This document shows positions 29,088 to 39,768 of a stretch of DNA of 64,000 nt, in pieces. The notes beneath the pieces are model-generated. The model saw only the letters and a program-made list of their open reading frames with translations. It searched no databases and had not been told where the DNA came from. The stretch lies in contig NZ_QOCW01000004.1 in the NCBI RefSeq assembly GCF_003318295.1, positions 62,001 through 126,000 on the forward strand, read 5' to 3'. The DNA comes from Bacillus taeanensis. Lineage in GTDB: Bacteria > Bacillota > Bacilli > Bacillales > UBA6769. The position numbers and the translations under genes were made by a program. Position 1 is the stretch's first letter. Each line of letters begins with the position of its first letter.

Positions 29088-29121
29088 AAAAAAGATCAAG
29101 CACATTAGCTTGGTCTTTTTT
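29088..29121. terminator. Bidirectional terminator between mtaB and yqeW
   Basis: 14-base arms with one G-T pair, A-run on the left and T-run on the right; the loop contains the stop codon of the minus-strand transporter gene. Confidence 0.85.
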
Positions 29122-30037
29122 TGTGTATCTTTAACAAAAGGGAAGCCAGCAATCCCGCAAACGGTAAAGCTAACAATGAAGAGAGAAGGTTAAAAATTAA
29201 ACTAGCATGGGCAATTTGGACATCAGGAAAGGACGTTAACTGTTCCGTGATAAAGCTAAGTTGTTTAATAATGGGTAAAAATAAAAGTACACCTAAAATA
29301 TTTAACCAAATATGAGCGTATGCCACAAGCTTTGCTTCGATGTTCGTTCCAATGCTTGCTAAATAAGCGGTAATACATGTGCCTATATTGGCACCTAATA
29401 CAATGGCAATTGCTGCAGGCAATGTTAAAAGATGATGGTTCAGCAAACCCATTACGATGCCAGTCGTTGCTGTACTAGATTGAATAATGGCTGTTAATAA
29501 AGTACCAATTCCAACTCCTAAAAAAATATTTTCATTTGAATCTGTCAGAAAAGAAGTAAAAGCAGTTGTTGAGGAGAGAGGATCAGCTAATGATTCAAAA
29601 CCCTGCATTGCTACAAAAATACATCCAAGTCCAAAAAATAAACAGCCAACACTAAATAATAAACGATAATTAAAAAGAATAAGCGCAGTACCACCTATTA
29701 ATAAAAAAGGCAGGTAGGAGCTTGGATCTAATGTTAATAATTCATTTGTAAAAGTTGTGCCAATATTAACACCTAAAATAATTCCAATTGATTGTTTAAA
29801 TGTGAGAAATCCAGCAGCAACTAAGCCAACTGTAATGACAAGGACAGCTGAACTGCTCTGCATAATGGCTGTTACAATGGTACCGGTAATAAGTCCTTTT
29901 AATGGAGTATCCGTCATTTTCATTAATAAAACTTGCATATGCTTTTTTGATGCTGTTTGTAAACCAATTCGAATAACTGTCATTCCAAATAAAAAAATAC
30001 CAACAAATATCGCCATGAGCGAGAGCACTTCAGGCAT
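29105..30037 (-). CDS. yqeW: Na/Pi cotransporter family protein YqeW
   Basis: 310 residues from ATG 30037 behind AAGGTGGTG. Many membrane segments with two inverted QSSSA / QSSTAT repeats (TAIMQSSSAVLVITVG and TAIIQSSTATTGIVMG) and two GxNIGT motifs, the hallmark of the PF02690 Na+/phosphate cotransporter family. It lacks the long C-terminal PhoU-like extension of some members. Substrate inferred, not proven. Position after mtaB matches yqeW. Confidence 0.9.
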   Translation of the reverse strand: MPEVLSLMAIFVGIFLFGMTVIRIGLQTASKKHMQVLLMKMTDTPLKGLITGTIVTAIMQSSSAVLVITVGLVAAGFLTFKQSIGIILGVNIGTTFTNELLTLDPSSYLPFLLIGGTALILFNYRLLFSVGCLFFGLGCIFVAMQGFESLADPLSSTTAFTSFLTDSNENIFLGVGIGTLLTAIIQSSTATTGIVMGLLNHHLLTLPAAIAIVLGANIGTCITAYLASIGTNIEAKLVAYAHIWLNILGVLLFLPIIKQLSFITEQLTSFPDVQIAHASLIFNLLSSLLALPFAGLLASLLLKIHKKRPS

Positions 30038-30136
30038 AGCTTTCACCACCTTGGTATATCATATGGACAAGGTAGTAAAGCCATGACGAAAATATTAATT
30101 TTAACCATTTTACTTTCTATAAACAAGAAGATGTAG

Positions 30137-30165
30137 TTGACCGCGAAATGTCTATATATTATAAT
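30137..30165 (+). promoter_or_regulatory. Sigma-A promoter of rpsU-yqeY
   Basis: TTGACC at 30137-30142, 17-base spacer, TATAAT at 30160-30165. Confidence 0.8.
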
Positions 30166-30240
30166 GTCAAAAGACATGTTTTTAAATGATTAGCATGTTA
30201 GTTTATGATTGTATGCAATGTTTTGGAGGGAGGGATAGAA

Positions 30241-30414
30241 ATGGCAGAAACTCGCGTTCGTAAAAATGAATCAATCGATGATGCACTTCGTCGCTTCAAA
30301 AGAACGGTTTCTAAAGAGGGAACACTTGCTGAAGTAAAAAAGCGTAAGCATTATGAAAAGCCAAGTGTTAAACGTAAGAAAAAATCAGAGGCAGCAAGAA
30401 AGCGTAAGTTTTAA
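30241..30414 (+). CDS. rpsU: 30S ribosomal protein bS21
   Basis: 57 residues, very basic, with the bS21 start [26 protein letters not shown] and a Lys/Arg-rich tail. It joins the small subunit late and aids mRNA recognition. ATG 30241 is used; a TTG at 30205 would include the GGAGGGAGGG ribosome site. yqeY follows 18 bases on. Confidence 0.97.
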   Translation: MAETRVRKNESIDDALRRFKRTVSKEGTLAEVKKRKHYEKPSVKRKKKSEAARKRKF

Positions 30415-30432
30415 GAGAGGGTGTTTTCTTAA

Positions 30433-30876
30433 ATGAGTCTTAGTAACCGTTTAGCTGATGATATGAAACAAGCGATGAAGAATAAAGATAAGTTCAAGCT
30501 TTCAGTGATTCGTATGGTGCGTTCTTCGCTTCAAAATGAATCAATTAAGCTTGGAAGCGAGCTTTCCGAAGAAGCTGAACTTACTGTTCTGACTCGCGAA
30601 GTAAAACAACGTAAAGACTCCCTCCATGAATTTGAAAGTGCAGGTCGAGATGATCTTGCTGAAAAACTGCGTGAAGAACTCTTGATTTTAGAAGAATATT
30701 TACCAGAGCAATTATCAGATGAAGAGCTTGAAGCCATTGTAAAAGAAACAATCACACAAGTTGGCGCTAGCTCAAAGGCTGATATGGGCAAAGTGATGGG
30801 TGCCATTATGCCAAAAGTAAAGGGTAAGGCAGATGGATCACAAATAAATCGTCTTGTACAACAGCACTTATCATAA
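30433..30876 (+). CDS. yqeY: GatB/YqeY domain protein
   Basis: 147 residues: an N-terminal helical part ([28 protein letters not shown]) and the C-terminal tRNA-binding-like domain also found at the end of GatB ([29 protein letters not shown]). The fold suggests tRNA binding or amidotransferase help; the cellular role is not established. Co-transcribed with rpsU; a terminator follows. Confidence 0.92.
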   Translation: MSLSNRLADDMKQAMKNKDKFKLSVIRMVRSSLQNESIKLGSELSEEAELTVLTREVKQRKDSLHEFESAGRDDLAEKLREELLILEEYLPEQLSDEELEAIVKETITQVGASSKADMGKVMGAIMPKVKGKADGSQINRLVQQHLS

Positions 30877-30885
30877 AACATGCTG

Positions 30886-30917
30886 CACGTCTTGTTTCAT
30901 ACAAGGCGTGTTTTTAT
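30886..30917 (+). terminator. Terminator after yqeY
   Basis: CACGTCTTGT / ACAAGGCGTG stem (one G-T pair), 5-base loop, then TTTTT. Confidence 0.85.
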
Positions 30918-31025
30918 TTTTCTTTTTTGGACGATATATGAAAAAATACATGTTTAAAAAGTTGAAACTTATTTCTAATTTAAACGTACATAATATATAG
31001 TAATAAAGAAGAAAGGAGGGAAAAG

Positions 31026-32366
31026 ATGTATCGATATCGGAAAGGTATTTCATTTTTATTCACCATCATTTCTTTCGCAGCAGTTTTTATAGCATCAACT
31101 GCTTATGGTGAGGGAGAAGGAAAGCTTGTTTATTTTATACCGGTGGAACAAGAAGTAGAACGAGGGTTAGAAGCTTTCTTGCAGCGAGGAATAGATGAAG
31201 CAGGTGAAGAAGGAGCTGATCACATTGTTCTTGAAATTAATACACCTGGTGGAGCGGTGAATGCTGCAGATAACATTGCTGATTTATTAAGACAAACAAA
31301 CATACCAATAACAGCATTTGTTACGAAAAAAGCTCTATCTGCAGGCGCATACATAGCCTTAAACACAGATCAAATTGTAATGAAGCCGGGAAGTACGATG
31401 GGATCGGCTGCTATTATTGACCAGTCAGGTAATACAGCAGGGAAAAAAGCAGAATCATATTGGCTTGCGGAAATGAAAGCATCTGCAGAGCTGAATAATC
31501 GTGATCCGAAATATGCAATGGCGATGGCCAACCCTGATATCGATTTACCAGAATACGGTGCAGGGAAAGGTGAATTGCTTACGCTGACAGCTGATCAAGC
31601 ACTAAAGGTGGGATATGCTGAAAAAATTGTTGAGGATCGTACAGCACTGCTGAGCTATTTAAAATTAACTGATGCTGTAACGAAAGAAATTGATATAAGC
31701 TTTGCAGAGAAATTAGCACGGTTTGTAACAAATCCAGTTATTGTGCCTATATTGCTTTCAATAGGAAGTTTAGGGCTTGTTTTAGAATTATATTCACCCG
31801 GATTTGGGATCCCAGGAATAATGGGGGCGGTCGCTCTGTTATTATTTTTCTTCGGTCATATGATTGCCGGGTTTGCTGGATGGGAAGCATTATTATTACT
31901 TGCAGCAGGAATTATCCTAATATTAATTGAAATTTTTACACCTGGTGGCATTTTTGGCATTCTTGGAGCGATTGCAGTTGTAGCAAGTATTGTTTTAGCA
32001 TCAGGCACCTCTTTACAATACAGCCTTTTATCGATATTAATTGCAATTGTTATTACCGTTATTGGTTCTGTTATTTTTATCAAAATATTTGGTTATAAAG
32101 GCTTTCTGCGTAAAATTATTTTATTTGATGCTACAAAAACAGAACAAGGTTATGTCGCAAGTGTAACTCGGGAAGATATTATTGGACTTGAAGGGGAAAC
32201 AATGACCCCATTAAGACCTTCTGGAACGGCAGTCTTTAATGAGGAGCGTCTAGATGTTGTAACAGAAGGTAATTATATTGCAGCAAATAAAAAAATAAAA
32301 ATTGTAAAAACAAATGGATCTAGAGTTGTTGTACGTGAAATCACTACTAATAATCAAAGTGAATAA
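31026..32366 (+). CDS. nfeDB: Membrane-bound serine protease-like NfeD1b (YqeZ)
   Basis: 446 residues: signal sequence (about 8-27), a ClpP-class domain with NTPGG (72-76) and a candidate nucleophile Ser105 in ALSAGAY, several membrane segments (about 235-350), and a C-terminal OB-fold NfeD domain. It works with the flotillin FloA encoded 17 bases downstream in membrane microdomains. AAAGGAGGG ribosome site. Confidence 0.93.
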   Translation: MYRYRKGISFLFTIISFAAVFIASTAYGEGEGKLVYFIPVEQEVERGLEAFLQRGIDEAGEEGADHIVLEINTPGGAVNAADNIADLLRQTNIPITAFVTKKALSAGAYIALNTDQIVMKPGSTMGSAAIIDQSGNTAGKKAESYWLAEMKASAELNNRDPKYAMAMANPDIDLPEYGAGKGELLTLTADQALKVGYAEKIVEDRTALLSYLKLTDAVTKEIDISFAEKLARFVTNPVIVPILLSIGSLGLVLELYSPGFGIPGIMGAVALLLFFFGHMIAGFAGWEALLLLAAGIILILIEIFTPGGIFGILGAIAVVASIVLASGTSLQYSLLSILIAIVITVIGSVIFIKIFGYKGFLRKIILFDATKTEQGYVASVTREDIIGLEGETMTPLRPSGTAVFNEERLDVVTEGNYIAANKKIKIVKTNGSRVVVREITTNNQSE

Positions 32367-32383
32367 TTAAAGGAGGGGCTTTT

Positions 32384-33379
32384 ATGCCATTAGATATAGG
32401 GACAATAGGAACATTATTGCTTGTTGGCTTGATTGTTATTGTATTAGCAGTATTATTTACATTTGTACCGGTGATGCTGTGGATTTCCGCTCTTGCGGCC
32501 GGTGTAAGAATTGGTATTTTTTCATTAGTAGGAATGAGGCTTCGCCGCGTTATTCCATCACGCGTTATTAATCCGCTAATTAAAGCAGTTAAAGCGGGTC
32601 TTGATTTACAAGTGAATCAATTAGAAAGTCACTATTTAGCAGGCGGTAATGTGGATCGTGTTGTAAATGCTTTAATTGCGGCGCATCGAGCAAATATTGA
32701 ATTAAGCTTTGAACGCTGTGCAGCCATTGATTTAGCTGGCCGAGATGTCCTTGAAGCAGTGCAAATGAGTGTTAATCCAAAAGTAATTGAAACACCGTTT
32801 ATTGCCGGGGTTGCAATGGATGGTATTGAAGTGAAAGCAAAAGCACGCATTACTGTTCGTGCTAATATTGATCGACTTGTTGGTGGAGCTGGAGAAGATA
32901 CAATTATTGCCCGTGTTGGTGAAGGAATCGTTTCAACAATTGGTTCTTCAGACAATCATAAAAAAGTATTGGAAAATCCTGACTTAATTTCACAAACGGT
33001 TTTATCAAAAGGTTTAGATGCAGGAACAGCTTTTGAAATTTTATCGATTGATATTGCAGATATTGATATTGGTAAAAATATTGGCGCCGTTCTTCAAACA
33101 GACCAGGCAGAAGCGGATAAAAATATTGCTCAAGCAAAAGCTGAAGAGCGTCGGGCAATGGCGGTAGCACAAGAACAAGAAATGCGTGCAAGAGTACAAG
33201 AGATGCATGCAAAAGTTGTCGAAGCTGAAGCGCAAGTCCCAATGGCAATGGCAGAAGCACTACGATCTGGGAATATTGGGGTTATGGACTATTTGAACTT
33301 AAAAAATATTCAAGCAGATACTGATATGAGACAAATGCTTGGAAAAGATGAGAATGACTCAGATAATGAACAAAACTAG
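32384..33379 (+). CDS. floA: Flotillin-like protein FloA
   Basis: 331 residues. An N-terminal hydrophobic hairpin (about 5-50) anchors it; an SPFH/PHB domain covers about 60-230, with Ala/Glu-rich coiled-coil repeats (about 235-290) after it. It organises functional membrane microdomains and affects signalling and cell-wall synthesis. Forms an operon with nfeDB and yqfB. Confidence 0.96.
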   Translation: MPLDIGTIGTLLLVGLIVIVLAVLFTFVPVMLWISALAAGVRIGIFSLVGMRLRRVIPSRVINPLIKAVKAGLDLQVNQLESHYLAGGNVDRVVNALIAAHRANIELSFERCAAIDLAGRDVLEAVQMSVNPKVIETPFIAGVAMDGIEVKAKARITVRANIDRLVGGAGEDTIIARVGEGIVSTIGSSDNHKKVLENPDLISQTVLSKGLDAGTAFEILSIDIADIDIGKNIGAVLQTDQAEADKNIAQAKAEERRAMAVAQEQEMRARVQEMHAKVVEAEAQVPMAMAEALRSGNIGVMDYLNLKNIQADTDMRQMLGKDENDSDNEQN

Positions 33380-33426
33380 TGATCCAACAGCCTCATCCGT
33401 TCATCTGATGACAAAGGAGGAGAGCA

Positions 33427-33894
33427 ATGACGCTTGAAACTCTTATTGAATTTATTTTTAGTAATCTTTTCTTTGTATTTATCATTATTGGTGGCATTAT
33501 TAGCTTTTTGAAGCGGCTTAAAGAAACTAATAATCAACCTTCAAAGCCGGCTCAGCGCCCGTCTGTTAGTGGAAAAAAGCAAGAGGCTTCCATTCCAAGA
33601 GAACAAAATCCGGATTTTTCATCTGTAGAAACAATTCAAGTTGAGAATAAGCGGCCGCAAACCAATCTCCAACATGCTGAAGAAAAGCTTTATCAATTCA
33701 AAGAACAAGTAGAAGAAAGGTCATCTACTAAGCTGAAACGTCACTCGCTAAATAAAACGGTTATCAATAAAAAGACGTTTAAAAATCCATCTAAAAATAA
33801 ACTGAGGGAAGGCATCATATGGGCAGAAATTCTTCATTCACCAAGAGCACATAAACCATATGGAAGAGATGCGTTTCGACGAACAAAAGGTTGA
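33427..33894 (+). CDS. yqfB: YqfB-like protein with N-terminal membrane segment
   Basis: 155 residues. One membrane segment (about 8-28) is followed by a polar, Lys/Gln-rich low-complexity stretch and a conserved-looking end (REGIIWAEILHSPRAHKPY). Position after floA matches yqfB of B. subtilis. Function unknown; presence in the floA operon suggests a role near the membrane. The stop codon lies inside a terminator hairpin. Confidence 0.75.
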   Translation: MTLETLIEFIFSNLFFVFIIIGGIISFLKRLKETNNQPSKPAQRPSVSGKKQEASIPREQNPDFSSVETIQVENKRPQTNLQHAEEKLYQFKEQVEERSSTKLKRHSLNKTVINKKTFKNPSKNKLREGIIWAEILHSPRAHKPYGRDAFRRTKG

Positions 33895-33916
33895 GCTTAC
33901 AGCTCAACCTTTTGTT
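33885..33916 (+). terminator. Terminator overlapping yqfB stop
   Basis: AAAAGGTTGAGCT / AGCTCAACCTTTT perfect 13-base arms with a TAC loop. It ends the nfeDB-floA-yqfB operon. Confidence 0.88.
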
Positions 33917-34020
33917 GTAGGTTAAGAAAAAAAGACTGGGAGCAGATAAGTGAGATTACCGCGGTTTCCAAGCTTTTTAGAAGATGAAATAAATGAGCTG
34001 TTAAGTTTTTTTATTTAAAG

Positions 34021-34049
34021 TGATACTTTGTTTTTTTATTTCATACACA
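34021..34049 (+). promoter_or_regulatory. Candidate sigma-E promoter of yqfC-yqfD
   Basis: TGATACT at 34021-34027, 14-base spacer, CATACACA at 34042-34049, close to the mother-cell sigma-E consensus KMATATT-N14-CATACANT. The downstream genes are known sporulation genes. Confidence 0.6.
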
Positions 34050-34071
34050 TGAGGTGAGAGGAGGTTCACGA

Positions 34072-34395
34072 ATGGCAAAATGGAGAGAGCGCATTAAAAA
34101 ATGGATGATGCAAAAAATGGAACTTCCTGCTGACACAGTAATGGACCTACCACGCATTACAATGATTGGGCAGCTTCACATTTACATAGAAAATCACCAA
34201 GGAGTTCTTCGTTTTTCAAACCAAGAGCTGCGCCTCTTATTAAAGCAAGGTCAGCTTCTTGTTAAAGGAGAAGCATTTGTCATTAAAACCATTTTACCAG
34301 AGGAAATTTTACTTGAAGGGAAAATAGATCAAGTTCTCTATTTAGAAGCTCCTCCAAAGCAGGAAAAACCGCGGACAATTACACGCTATCCATAA
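34072..34395 (+). CDS. yqfC: Sporulation protein YqfC (YabP/YqfC family)
   Basis: 107 residues from ATG 34072 behind GAGAGGAGG. A basic start (KWRERIKKWMMQKMELPADTVMDLPRITMIG) is followed by the beta-rich YabP/YqfC core (QLHIYIENHQGVLRFSNQELRLLLKQG). Known as a sigma-E-dependent sporulation gene in B. subtilis; biochemical role unknown. yqfD follows after 26 bases. Confidence 0.92.
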   Translation: MAKWRERIKKWMMQKMELPADTVMDLPRITMIGQLHIYIENHQGVLRFSNQELRLLLKQGQLLVKGEAFVIKTILPEEILLEGKIDQVLYLEAPPKQEKPRTITRYP

Positions 34396-34421
34396 TTTGA
34401 AAAAGAAGAGAGGTGATTTCG

Positions 34422-35609
34422 TTGAAAAATAAATGGATTGATTCAATGATCGGTTATGTAGAAATTGAAGTGAAAGGAAAGTATGCAGAACTTTTTTTAA
34501 ATCGATGTATTCAATATCGTATTCCAATATGGGGTATTAAACGTGTGAATGAAGAAACACTGCATGCTTCCATGTATATAAAAGATATTAAAAGAGTTCG
34601 TTTTCATTTGAAAAAAGCCCGCTGCAAAGTGCGTTTTAAGCGAAAGAAGGGAATTCCTTTCTTTATTCAGCATCTTCTTAGAAGAAGTGGAATTATAATT
34701 GGCCTTTTATTATTTTTTATCTTAACTTTTATTTTATCGAATATGGTTTGGAGTATTGACGTAAAAGGAGCTAGTCCAAAGGCAGAGCATGAACTGCTGC
34801 AGGCAGTAAACGAAATAGGAATTAAACGGGGGAAGTTTCTTTTTTTATTACCTAGTGTACAAGATGTGCAGCAGCAAGTTACAGAGCAGCTTACGGGTGT
34901 AACATGGGTGGGAGTAAAGATAGATGGTACAAAATATACATTTGATGTCGTTGAAAAAGAGCTTCCTGAAAAAGAGAAAACATTAAATCCAAGACATTTA
35001 GTAGCAGAAAAAAAAGCAATCATTTATGATGTTTTTGTTGAAAATGGACAACTGATGGTTAAGAAGAATGAGTATGTTGCAAAAGGAAAACTGCTTGTTT
35101 CTGGTATTATCGGAAAAGAAGAAAGTACGAACATTGTGCCGGCAAAAGGAGTTATTTTAGGAGAGGTGTGGTATGAGTCAGAAGTTACCATTCCTTTTAA
35201 AACCACTTTTATTACACATACGGGAGAAAATAAAGTGAAACACTATATAACAATGGGAAATGTAAAGATTCCTGTATACGGTTTTGGAGAAGTGGGTTTT
35301 AAAGAGTATGAAAAAATTAAAACGAACTATCCTTTTTATTTTTTTAAATGGAGACTGCCATTTGGATACACAAAACAAACCTATTTAGAGACAGAAAATG
35401 TCCAAAGAACTTACTCAAAAGAAGAGGCTGTTCAAGCTGCAAAAGAGATGGCACGAGAAGAATTAATACGAAAAATTGATCATGATGCAGAGATAAAAGA
35501 AGAAAAAGTTTTGCACGAAAAGACAGAGAATGGTAAAGTTAAGTTAAAGATGCATTACACTGTTATTGAAAATATTGCAGTTGAACAACCCATTATTCAA
35601 GGAGACTGA
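34422..35609 (+). CDS. yqfD: Sporulation protein YqfD
   Basis: 395 residues from TTG 34422, preceded by AGAGAGGTGA; a GTG three codons earlier overlaps that site. A basic N-terminal region is followed by one membrane segment (about 90-107) and an extracytoplasmic region with repeated VxVKGxxP-type blocks. It ends in ENIAVEQPIIQGD, typical of YqfD. Sigma-E regulated in B. subtilis and needed for efficient sporulation. phoH starts 5 bases after. Confidence 0.93.
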   Translation: MKNKWIDSMIGYVEIEVKGKYAELFLNRCIQYRIPIWGIKRVNEETLHASMYIKDIKRVRFHLKKARCKVRFKRKKGIPFFIQHLLRRSGIIIGLLLFFILTFILSNMVWSIDVKGASPKAEHELLQAVNEIGIKRGKFLFLLPSVQDVQQQVTEQLTGVTWVGVKIDGTKYTFDVVEKELPEKEKTLNPRHLVAEKKAIIYDVFVENGQLMVKKNEYVAKGKLLVSGIIGKEESTNIVPAKGVILGEVWYESEVTIPFKTTFITHTGENKVKHYITMGNVKIPVYGFGEVGFKEYEKIKTNYPFYFFKWRLPFGYTKQTYLETENVQRTYSKEEAVQAAKEMAREELIRKIDHDAEIKEEKVLHEKTENGKVKLKMHYTVIENIAVEQPIIQGD

Positions 35610-35614
35610 GTATA

Positions 35615-36577
35615 TTGGCAGAACGATACGAAATCCAGTTAGAACTTGAAAATTCAAACCAAGCACAAGCTTTATTCGGTCCAAGTGATTCCCACTTACA
35701 ATTAATTGAACAAGCTTTAAATGTTTCGTTAATAACAAGAGGCGCAGAAATTCTTATAAAAGGGAATGAGGAAGCGTTCCACATTGTAAAGGATATTTTG
35801 GAATCATTACACCGTCTTATTGAGCAGGGGATTAATGTCTCTGAGCGAGATGTAATGTATGCAATTCAATTAGGACAACAAGGAATGCTTGAACAGTTAT
35901 CCGAACTTTATCAAGAAGAAATCACCACGAATGCTAAAGGAAAATCAATTCGAGTTAAAACATTAGGACAGCGGCATTATGTAAATGCAATGAAAAAGCA
36001 TGATCTTGTGTTTGGAATTGGACCTGCAGGAACAGGGAAAACCTATTTGGCAGTCGTTATGGCTGTTACTGCTTTAAAAAATAATAAAGTAAAACGTATT
36101 GTATTAACACGCCCAGCAGTAGAGGCGGGTGAAAGTTTAGGGTTTTTACCAGGTGATTTAAAAGAAAAAGTTGATCCTTATTTAAGGCCTTTGTATGATG
36201 CTCTTCATGATGTATTAGGTACAGAGCATACTCAGCGGCTGATTGAAAGAGGGACTATTGAAATTGCACCACTCGCTTATATGCGTGGAAGAACGCTTGA
36301 CGACTCGTTTGTTATTTTAGATGAAGCACAAAATACAACTCCTGAGCAAATGAAAATGTTTTTAACAAGACTTGGATTTGGTTCAAAGATGATTATTACT
36401 GGAGATATTACACAGGTTGATTTACCTAAAGGAAAGAAATCTGGATTAAGAGTAGCTGAAGAAACATTAGGAACTGTCTCTGGCATTTCATTTATGTATT
36501 TACAACAAGCCGATGTGGTACGTCATCCGCTTGTACAGAAAATCATTAAAGCTTATGAAAAACAAGATAATGTGTAG
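35615..36577 (+). CDS. phoH: PhoH family ATPase (YbeZ-like)
   Basis: 320 residues from TTG 35615. An N-terminal KH-like part precedes a P-loop ATPase with Walker A GPAGTGKT (136-143) and Walker B VILDEAQN (about 230). Its genomic linkage with ybeY and era points to rRNA maturation. It directly follows yqfD, so it may be co-transcribed in the mother cell as well as having vegetative expression. Confidence 0.95.
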   Translation: MAERYEIQLELENSNQAQALFGPSDSHLQLIEQALNVSLITRGAEILIKGNEEAFHIVKDILESLHRLIEQGINVSERDVMYAIQLGQQGMLEQLSELYQEEITTNAKGKSIRVKTLGQRHYVNAMKKHDLVFGIGPAGTGKTYLAVVMAVTALKNNKVKRIVLTRPAVEAGESLGFLPGDLKEKVDPYLRPLYDALHDVLGTEHTQRLIERGTIEIAPLAYMRGRTLDDSFVILDEAQNTTPEQMKMFLTRLGFGSKMIITGDITQVDLPKGKKSGLRVAEETLGTVSGISFMYLQQADVVRHPLVQKIIKAYEKQDNV

Positions 36578-36583
36578 AGATGT

Positions 36584-36620
36584 GATAAGACTCGTACGTT
36601 TGACGAGTCTTATCTTTTGT
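36584..36620 (+). terminator. Terminator after phoH
   Basis: GATAAGACTCGT / ACGAGTCTTATC 12-base perfect arms, 7-base loop, then TTTTGTTT. Confidence 0.88.
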
Positions 36621-36747
36621 TTCAAATCCTTAAATAATAAAAAATTGTTTCTTTTACCGCTTAGGAATACATGATAAAATTTATAAAAGTTCATTTACTA
36701 GTAAAAAGATTCGATCTGGGTTACTACGTCGTGAGGTGAAAACGGAT

Positions 36748-38874
36748 ATGAATAACCTTATAAGCTGGTTAAGCCGTAGTCAGCTTTTTCGGAATGATCG
36801 TTATGTACAAGTGCTGCTGTATGGAATCATTTGCTTAATTATGTATGCTGCTATGCTTTCAAACATAACTCCTGAGAAGATAGCTGTTACCCTTTATTCT
36901 GCCGCAGAAAAAGATATTCAATCACCAATCACCATTGAAGATAAACAAGCAACCATTGATAAACAAAATGATGCAGCACAAAATATTCAACCTGTTTTCA
37001 CACTAAAAAAAGAGGCAGCACAGTTTCAAGTGGAACAATTAGAGGGAATATACGACTCAGTTGAAAAGGTTTCTAATGATGTAAGCAGCAAAGAAGAACC
37101 CGTTCCGTTAAGTGACCAAGTACAGCAGCTTCGCCAGTTATTATCGACTGCAGCCTCTGAAGAACTTTCAACAAGCACACTAGAGACCCTTTTAGAAGCC
37201 GCTCCTTCTCAGCTCCAAATTTCAAAAGAGATGGCAATGAATGCGGTAACAAAAGTAATGCAGCAGCAAATTTCTGTAGATAAATTAGAAAGTGCTAAAA
37301 AAGAAGTGGACTATATCATGCCGGACGCTTCTTTAAATACAAAGCTTAAGAGTGCTGCAAAACAAGTGGCACAATTTGTAATTGTTCCAAATTATTTTTT
37401 AGATACAAAAGCGACGAAAGTCAAAAGAGAAGAAGCTTTAGAAGCTGTGGCACCTGTCATGATTCGTGAAGGACAAATTTTGGTAAGGGAAGGCGAAATT
37501 ATTAATCGAGAAATTCTCTCACAGCTTGATATTGTTGGTCTTCTTGATAATCGCTTTCAACCATTCCCTTATGTGGGACTAACATTGCTTGTTTTCCTTT
37601 TAACAGGAGTTTTATATTATTATTTACGTGAGATCGAGTCAAATAAGCATAATAAAAATAGAAAGTTATTACTATTTGTTGTACTCTTTTTTATTGCAAT
37701 ACTTATTATGAAAATCACCAGTGTTATTCATGAATTAACGGTTGATATTGGGTTTATAGTACCTGTTGCAATGGGAACAATGATGATAAAGATGCTTATT
37801 AATGAAAAGGCAGCAGTAGCCTCAAGCATTGTCTTTTCAGTTGTGGGAAGTATTCTGTTTAATGGAGATATCACTGGTCAAATAAATGCTCTATACGGCG
37901 TTTATATATTATTTAGTTCTCTAGCCGGTATCTTTTATCTTGGAAAGCGAAATTTGCGATCTAAAATATTAAAAGCTGGCTTGTTTGTAGCCTTTGTTAA
38001 TGCCGTGGTTGTTGCGATCATTTATATGTTAAAAAGCGGACAATACGATTGGATACATATGGGATTAGATATAGGATTTTCATTATTATCAGGATTTTTA
38101 GCAGCTGTCTTAACACTTGGATTGATGCCGTTTTTTGAAGCCGCTTTTGGTATTTTATCAACAATGAAGCTAATTGAGCTTTCTAACCCACATCAGCCGC
38201 TGTTAAGGAAGCTGTTGATAGAGGCACCAGGAACATATCATCATAGTGTCATTGTTGCTAACCTTTCTGAAGCGGCATGTGAGTCAGTAGGAGCGAACGG
38301 TCTTTTAGCTCGAGTTGGGGCATATTATCATGACCTTGGAAAAACAAAGCGGCCCCATTTTTTTATTGAAAACCAATTAAATATGGAAAATCCTCATGAT
38401 AATATTGCACCTCAATTAAGTAAAACCATTATTATCTCCCATCCATATGATGGGGCAGATTTATTAAAAAAGCATAAGCTTCCAAAGGAAATCATTGATA
38501 TTGCTGAACAGCATCATGGCACAACACTGCTGAAATATTTTTATTTTAAAGCAAACAGTCAAGCGAACAAAGAGATTCCAGAAGCAGAATTTCGCTATCC
38601 AGGTCCAAAAGCTCAAACAAAAGAAGCTGCGATCGTTGGAATTGCTGATTCAGTGGAAGCCGCTGTCCGTTCTCTCGCAAAGCCAACTCCTCAAAAGATA
38701 GAGACGTTAGTTCGTAAAATTATTACCGATCGTCTTGAAGACGGGCAATTTGATGAGAGTGATCTAACATTAAAAGAATTAGATATTGTTGCAAAAACAA
38801 TTTGCGAAACGTTAAAAGGAATTTTTCATTCAAGAATTGAGTATCCAGAAGATTTAAAGAAGAAGGTGAATTAG
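36748..38874 (+). CDS. pgpH: Cyclic-di-AMP phosphodiesterase PgpH (7TM-HD family, YqfF)
   Basis: 708 residues from ATG 36748 behind GAGGTGAAAACGGAT. One membrane segment (about 25-42), an extracytoplasmic 7TMR-HDED region to about residue 280, seven membrane helices, and a cytoplasmic HD domain with H528-D529 (YYHDLGK) and later EQHHGTTLL. It hydrolyses c-di-AMP to pApA, controlling potassium and osmolyte balance. Two bases before ybeY. Confidence 0.95.
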   Translation: MNNLISWLSRSQLFRNDRYVQVLLYGIICLIMYAAMLSNITPEKIAVTLYSAAEKDIQSPITIEDKQATIDKQNDAAQNIQPVFTLKKEAAQFQVEQLEGIYDSVEKVSNDVSSKEEPVPLSDQVQQLRQLLSTAASEELSTSTLETLLEAAPSQLQISKEMAMNAVTKVMQQQISVDKLESAKKEVDYIMPDASLNTKLKSAAKQVAQFVIVPNYFLDTKATKVKREEALEAVAPVMIREGQILVREGEIINREILSQLDIVGLLDNRFQPFPYVGLTLLVFLLTGVLYYYLREIESNKHNKNRKLLLFVVLFFIAILIMKITSVIHELTVDIGFIVPVAMGTMMIKMLINEKAAVASSIVFSVVGSILFNGDITGQINALYGVYILFSSLAGIFYLGKRNLRSKILKAGLFVAFVNAVVVAIIYMLKSGQYDWIHMGLDIGFSLLSGFLAAVLTLGLMPFFEAAFGILSTMKLIELSNPHQPLLRKLLIEAPGTYHHSVIVANLSEAACESVGANGLLARVGAYYHDLGKTKRPHFFIENQLNMENPHDNIAPQLSKTIIISHPYDGADLLKKHKLPKEIIDIAEQHHGTTLLKYFYFKANSQANKEIPEAEFRYPGPKAQTKEAAIVGIADSVEAAVRSLAKPTPQKIETLVRKIITDRLEDGQFDESDLTLKELDIVAKTICETLKGIFHSRIEYPEDLKKKVN

Positions 38875-38875
38875 T

Positions 38876-39346
38876 ATGGCATTATTAATTGAGAGCTATG
38901 ATGAAACAAATAGTCTTTCTGAGGAGCATCTTGCTTTAGCAGAAGAGGTGCTCCAAAAAGCAGCAGAAATGGAAGGTATTCATGAAGAAGCAGAAGTTTC
39001 ATTAACCTTTGTAACCGATGAAAGAATTCAAGAAATTAATCGTGAATACCGAGACAAAGATCAACCTACCGATGTGATTTCATTTGCTTTAGAGGAGCAG
39101 GGAGAAGATGAAATGATGATTGTTGGAGCAGATATGCCCCGTATACTGGGGGATATTATTATTTCTATTCCTCGTATTCAAGAGCAGGCAGATGCTTACA
39201 ATCATTCATTTGAAAGGGAATTAGGGTTTTTAGCTGTTCATGGTTTTCTACATTTATTAGGTTATGATCATATGACTGAAGAAGAAGAAAAAGAAATGTT
39301 TCAAAGACAAAAGGATATTTTAAACCAATATGGCCTTACGAGATAA
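38876..39346 (+). CDS. ybeY: Endoribonuclease YbeY
   Basis: 156 residues. The zinc motif [11 protein letters not shown] gives ligands His122, His126 and His132. It processes 16S rRNA 3' ends and takes part in ribosome quality control, sometimes with Era. It overlaps dgkA by 17 bases. B. subtilis name yqfG. Confidence 0.96.
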   Translation: MALLIESYDETNSLSEEHLALAEEVLQKAAEMEGIHEEAEVSLTFVTDERIQEINREYRDKDQPTDVISFALEEQGEDEMMIVGADMPRILGDIIISIPRIQEQADAYNHSFERELGFLAVHGFLHLLGYDHMTEEEEKEMFQRQKDILNQYGLTR

Positions 39347-39710
39347 AAAAAATCCAACCATTATTCATTCCTTTCGTTATGCATTGGAAGGTATATGGTA
39401 TGCTTTCAAAAACGAAAGGAATTTTCGTATTCATACAGCGGCAGTGATCGTTGTTCTTGTAATGGCCAAAATATTTGCACTATCTGTAATGAAAATTTCG
39501 ATCCTTATTATCGTAATTGGAATTGTATTAGCACTGGAGTTAATGAATACTGCAATTGAATGTGTGGTTGATTTAGCTTCTCCTGACTATCATCCATTAG
39601 CAAAGATCGCTAAAGATACAGCTTCAGGGGCTGTATTTATATTTAGTATAGTTGCTGTTATAATAGGTGTACTGTTTTTTATACCGCCTATTTTACGTTT
39701 AGTATTGTAA
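39330..39710 (+). CDS. dgkA: Undecaprenol kinase (diacylglycerol kinase family)
   Basis: 126 residues with three membrane helices and the DAGK signature [11 protein letters not shown]. In bacilli this protein phosphorylates undecaprenol rather than diacylglycerol, returning the lipid carrier to cell-wall synthesis. Overlaps the end of ybeY. The B. subtilis neighbour cdd (cytidine deaminase) is absent between it and era. Confidence 0.94.
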   Translation: MALRDKKNPTIIHSFRYALEGIWYAFKNERNFRIHTAAVIVVLVMAKIFALSVMKISILIIVIGIVLALELMNTAIECVVDLASPDYHPLAKIAKDTASGAVFIFSIVAVIIGVLFFIPPILRLVL

Positions 39711-39768
39711 GGAATTGAGAATATAGTAATTAAGAACATGATTCTTAATAGCAGCGAGGGATATAATC

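Noticed and set aside
33950..34018. 22-residue frame from GTG with GGGAG upstream, before yqfC
   Set aside because: Very short and ends just before the candidate sigma-E promoter; no support beyond the ribosome-like site.
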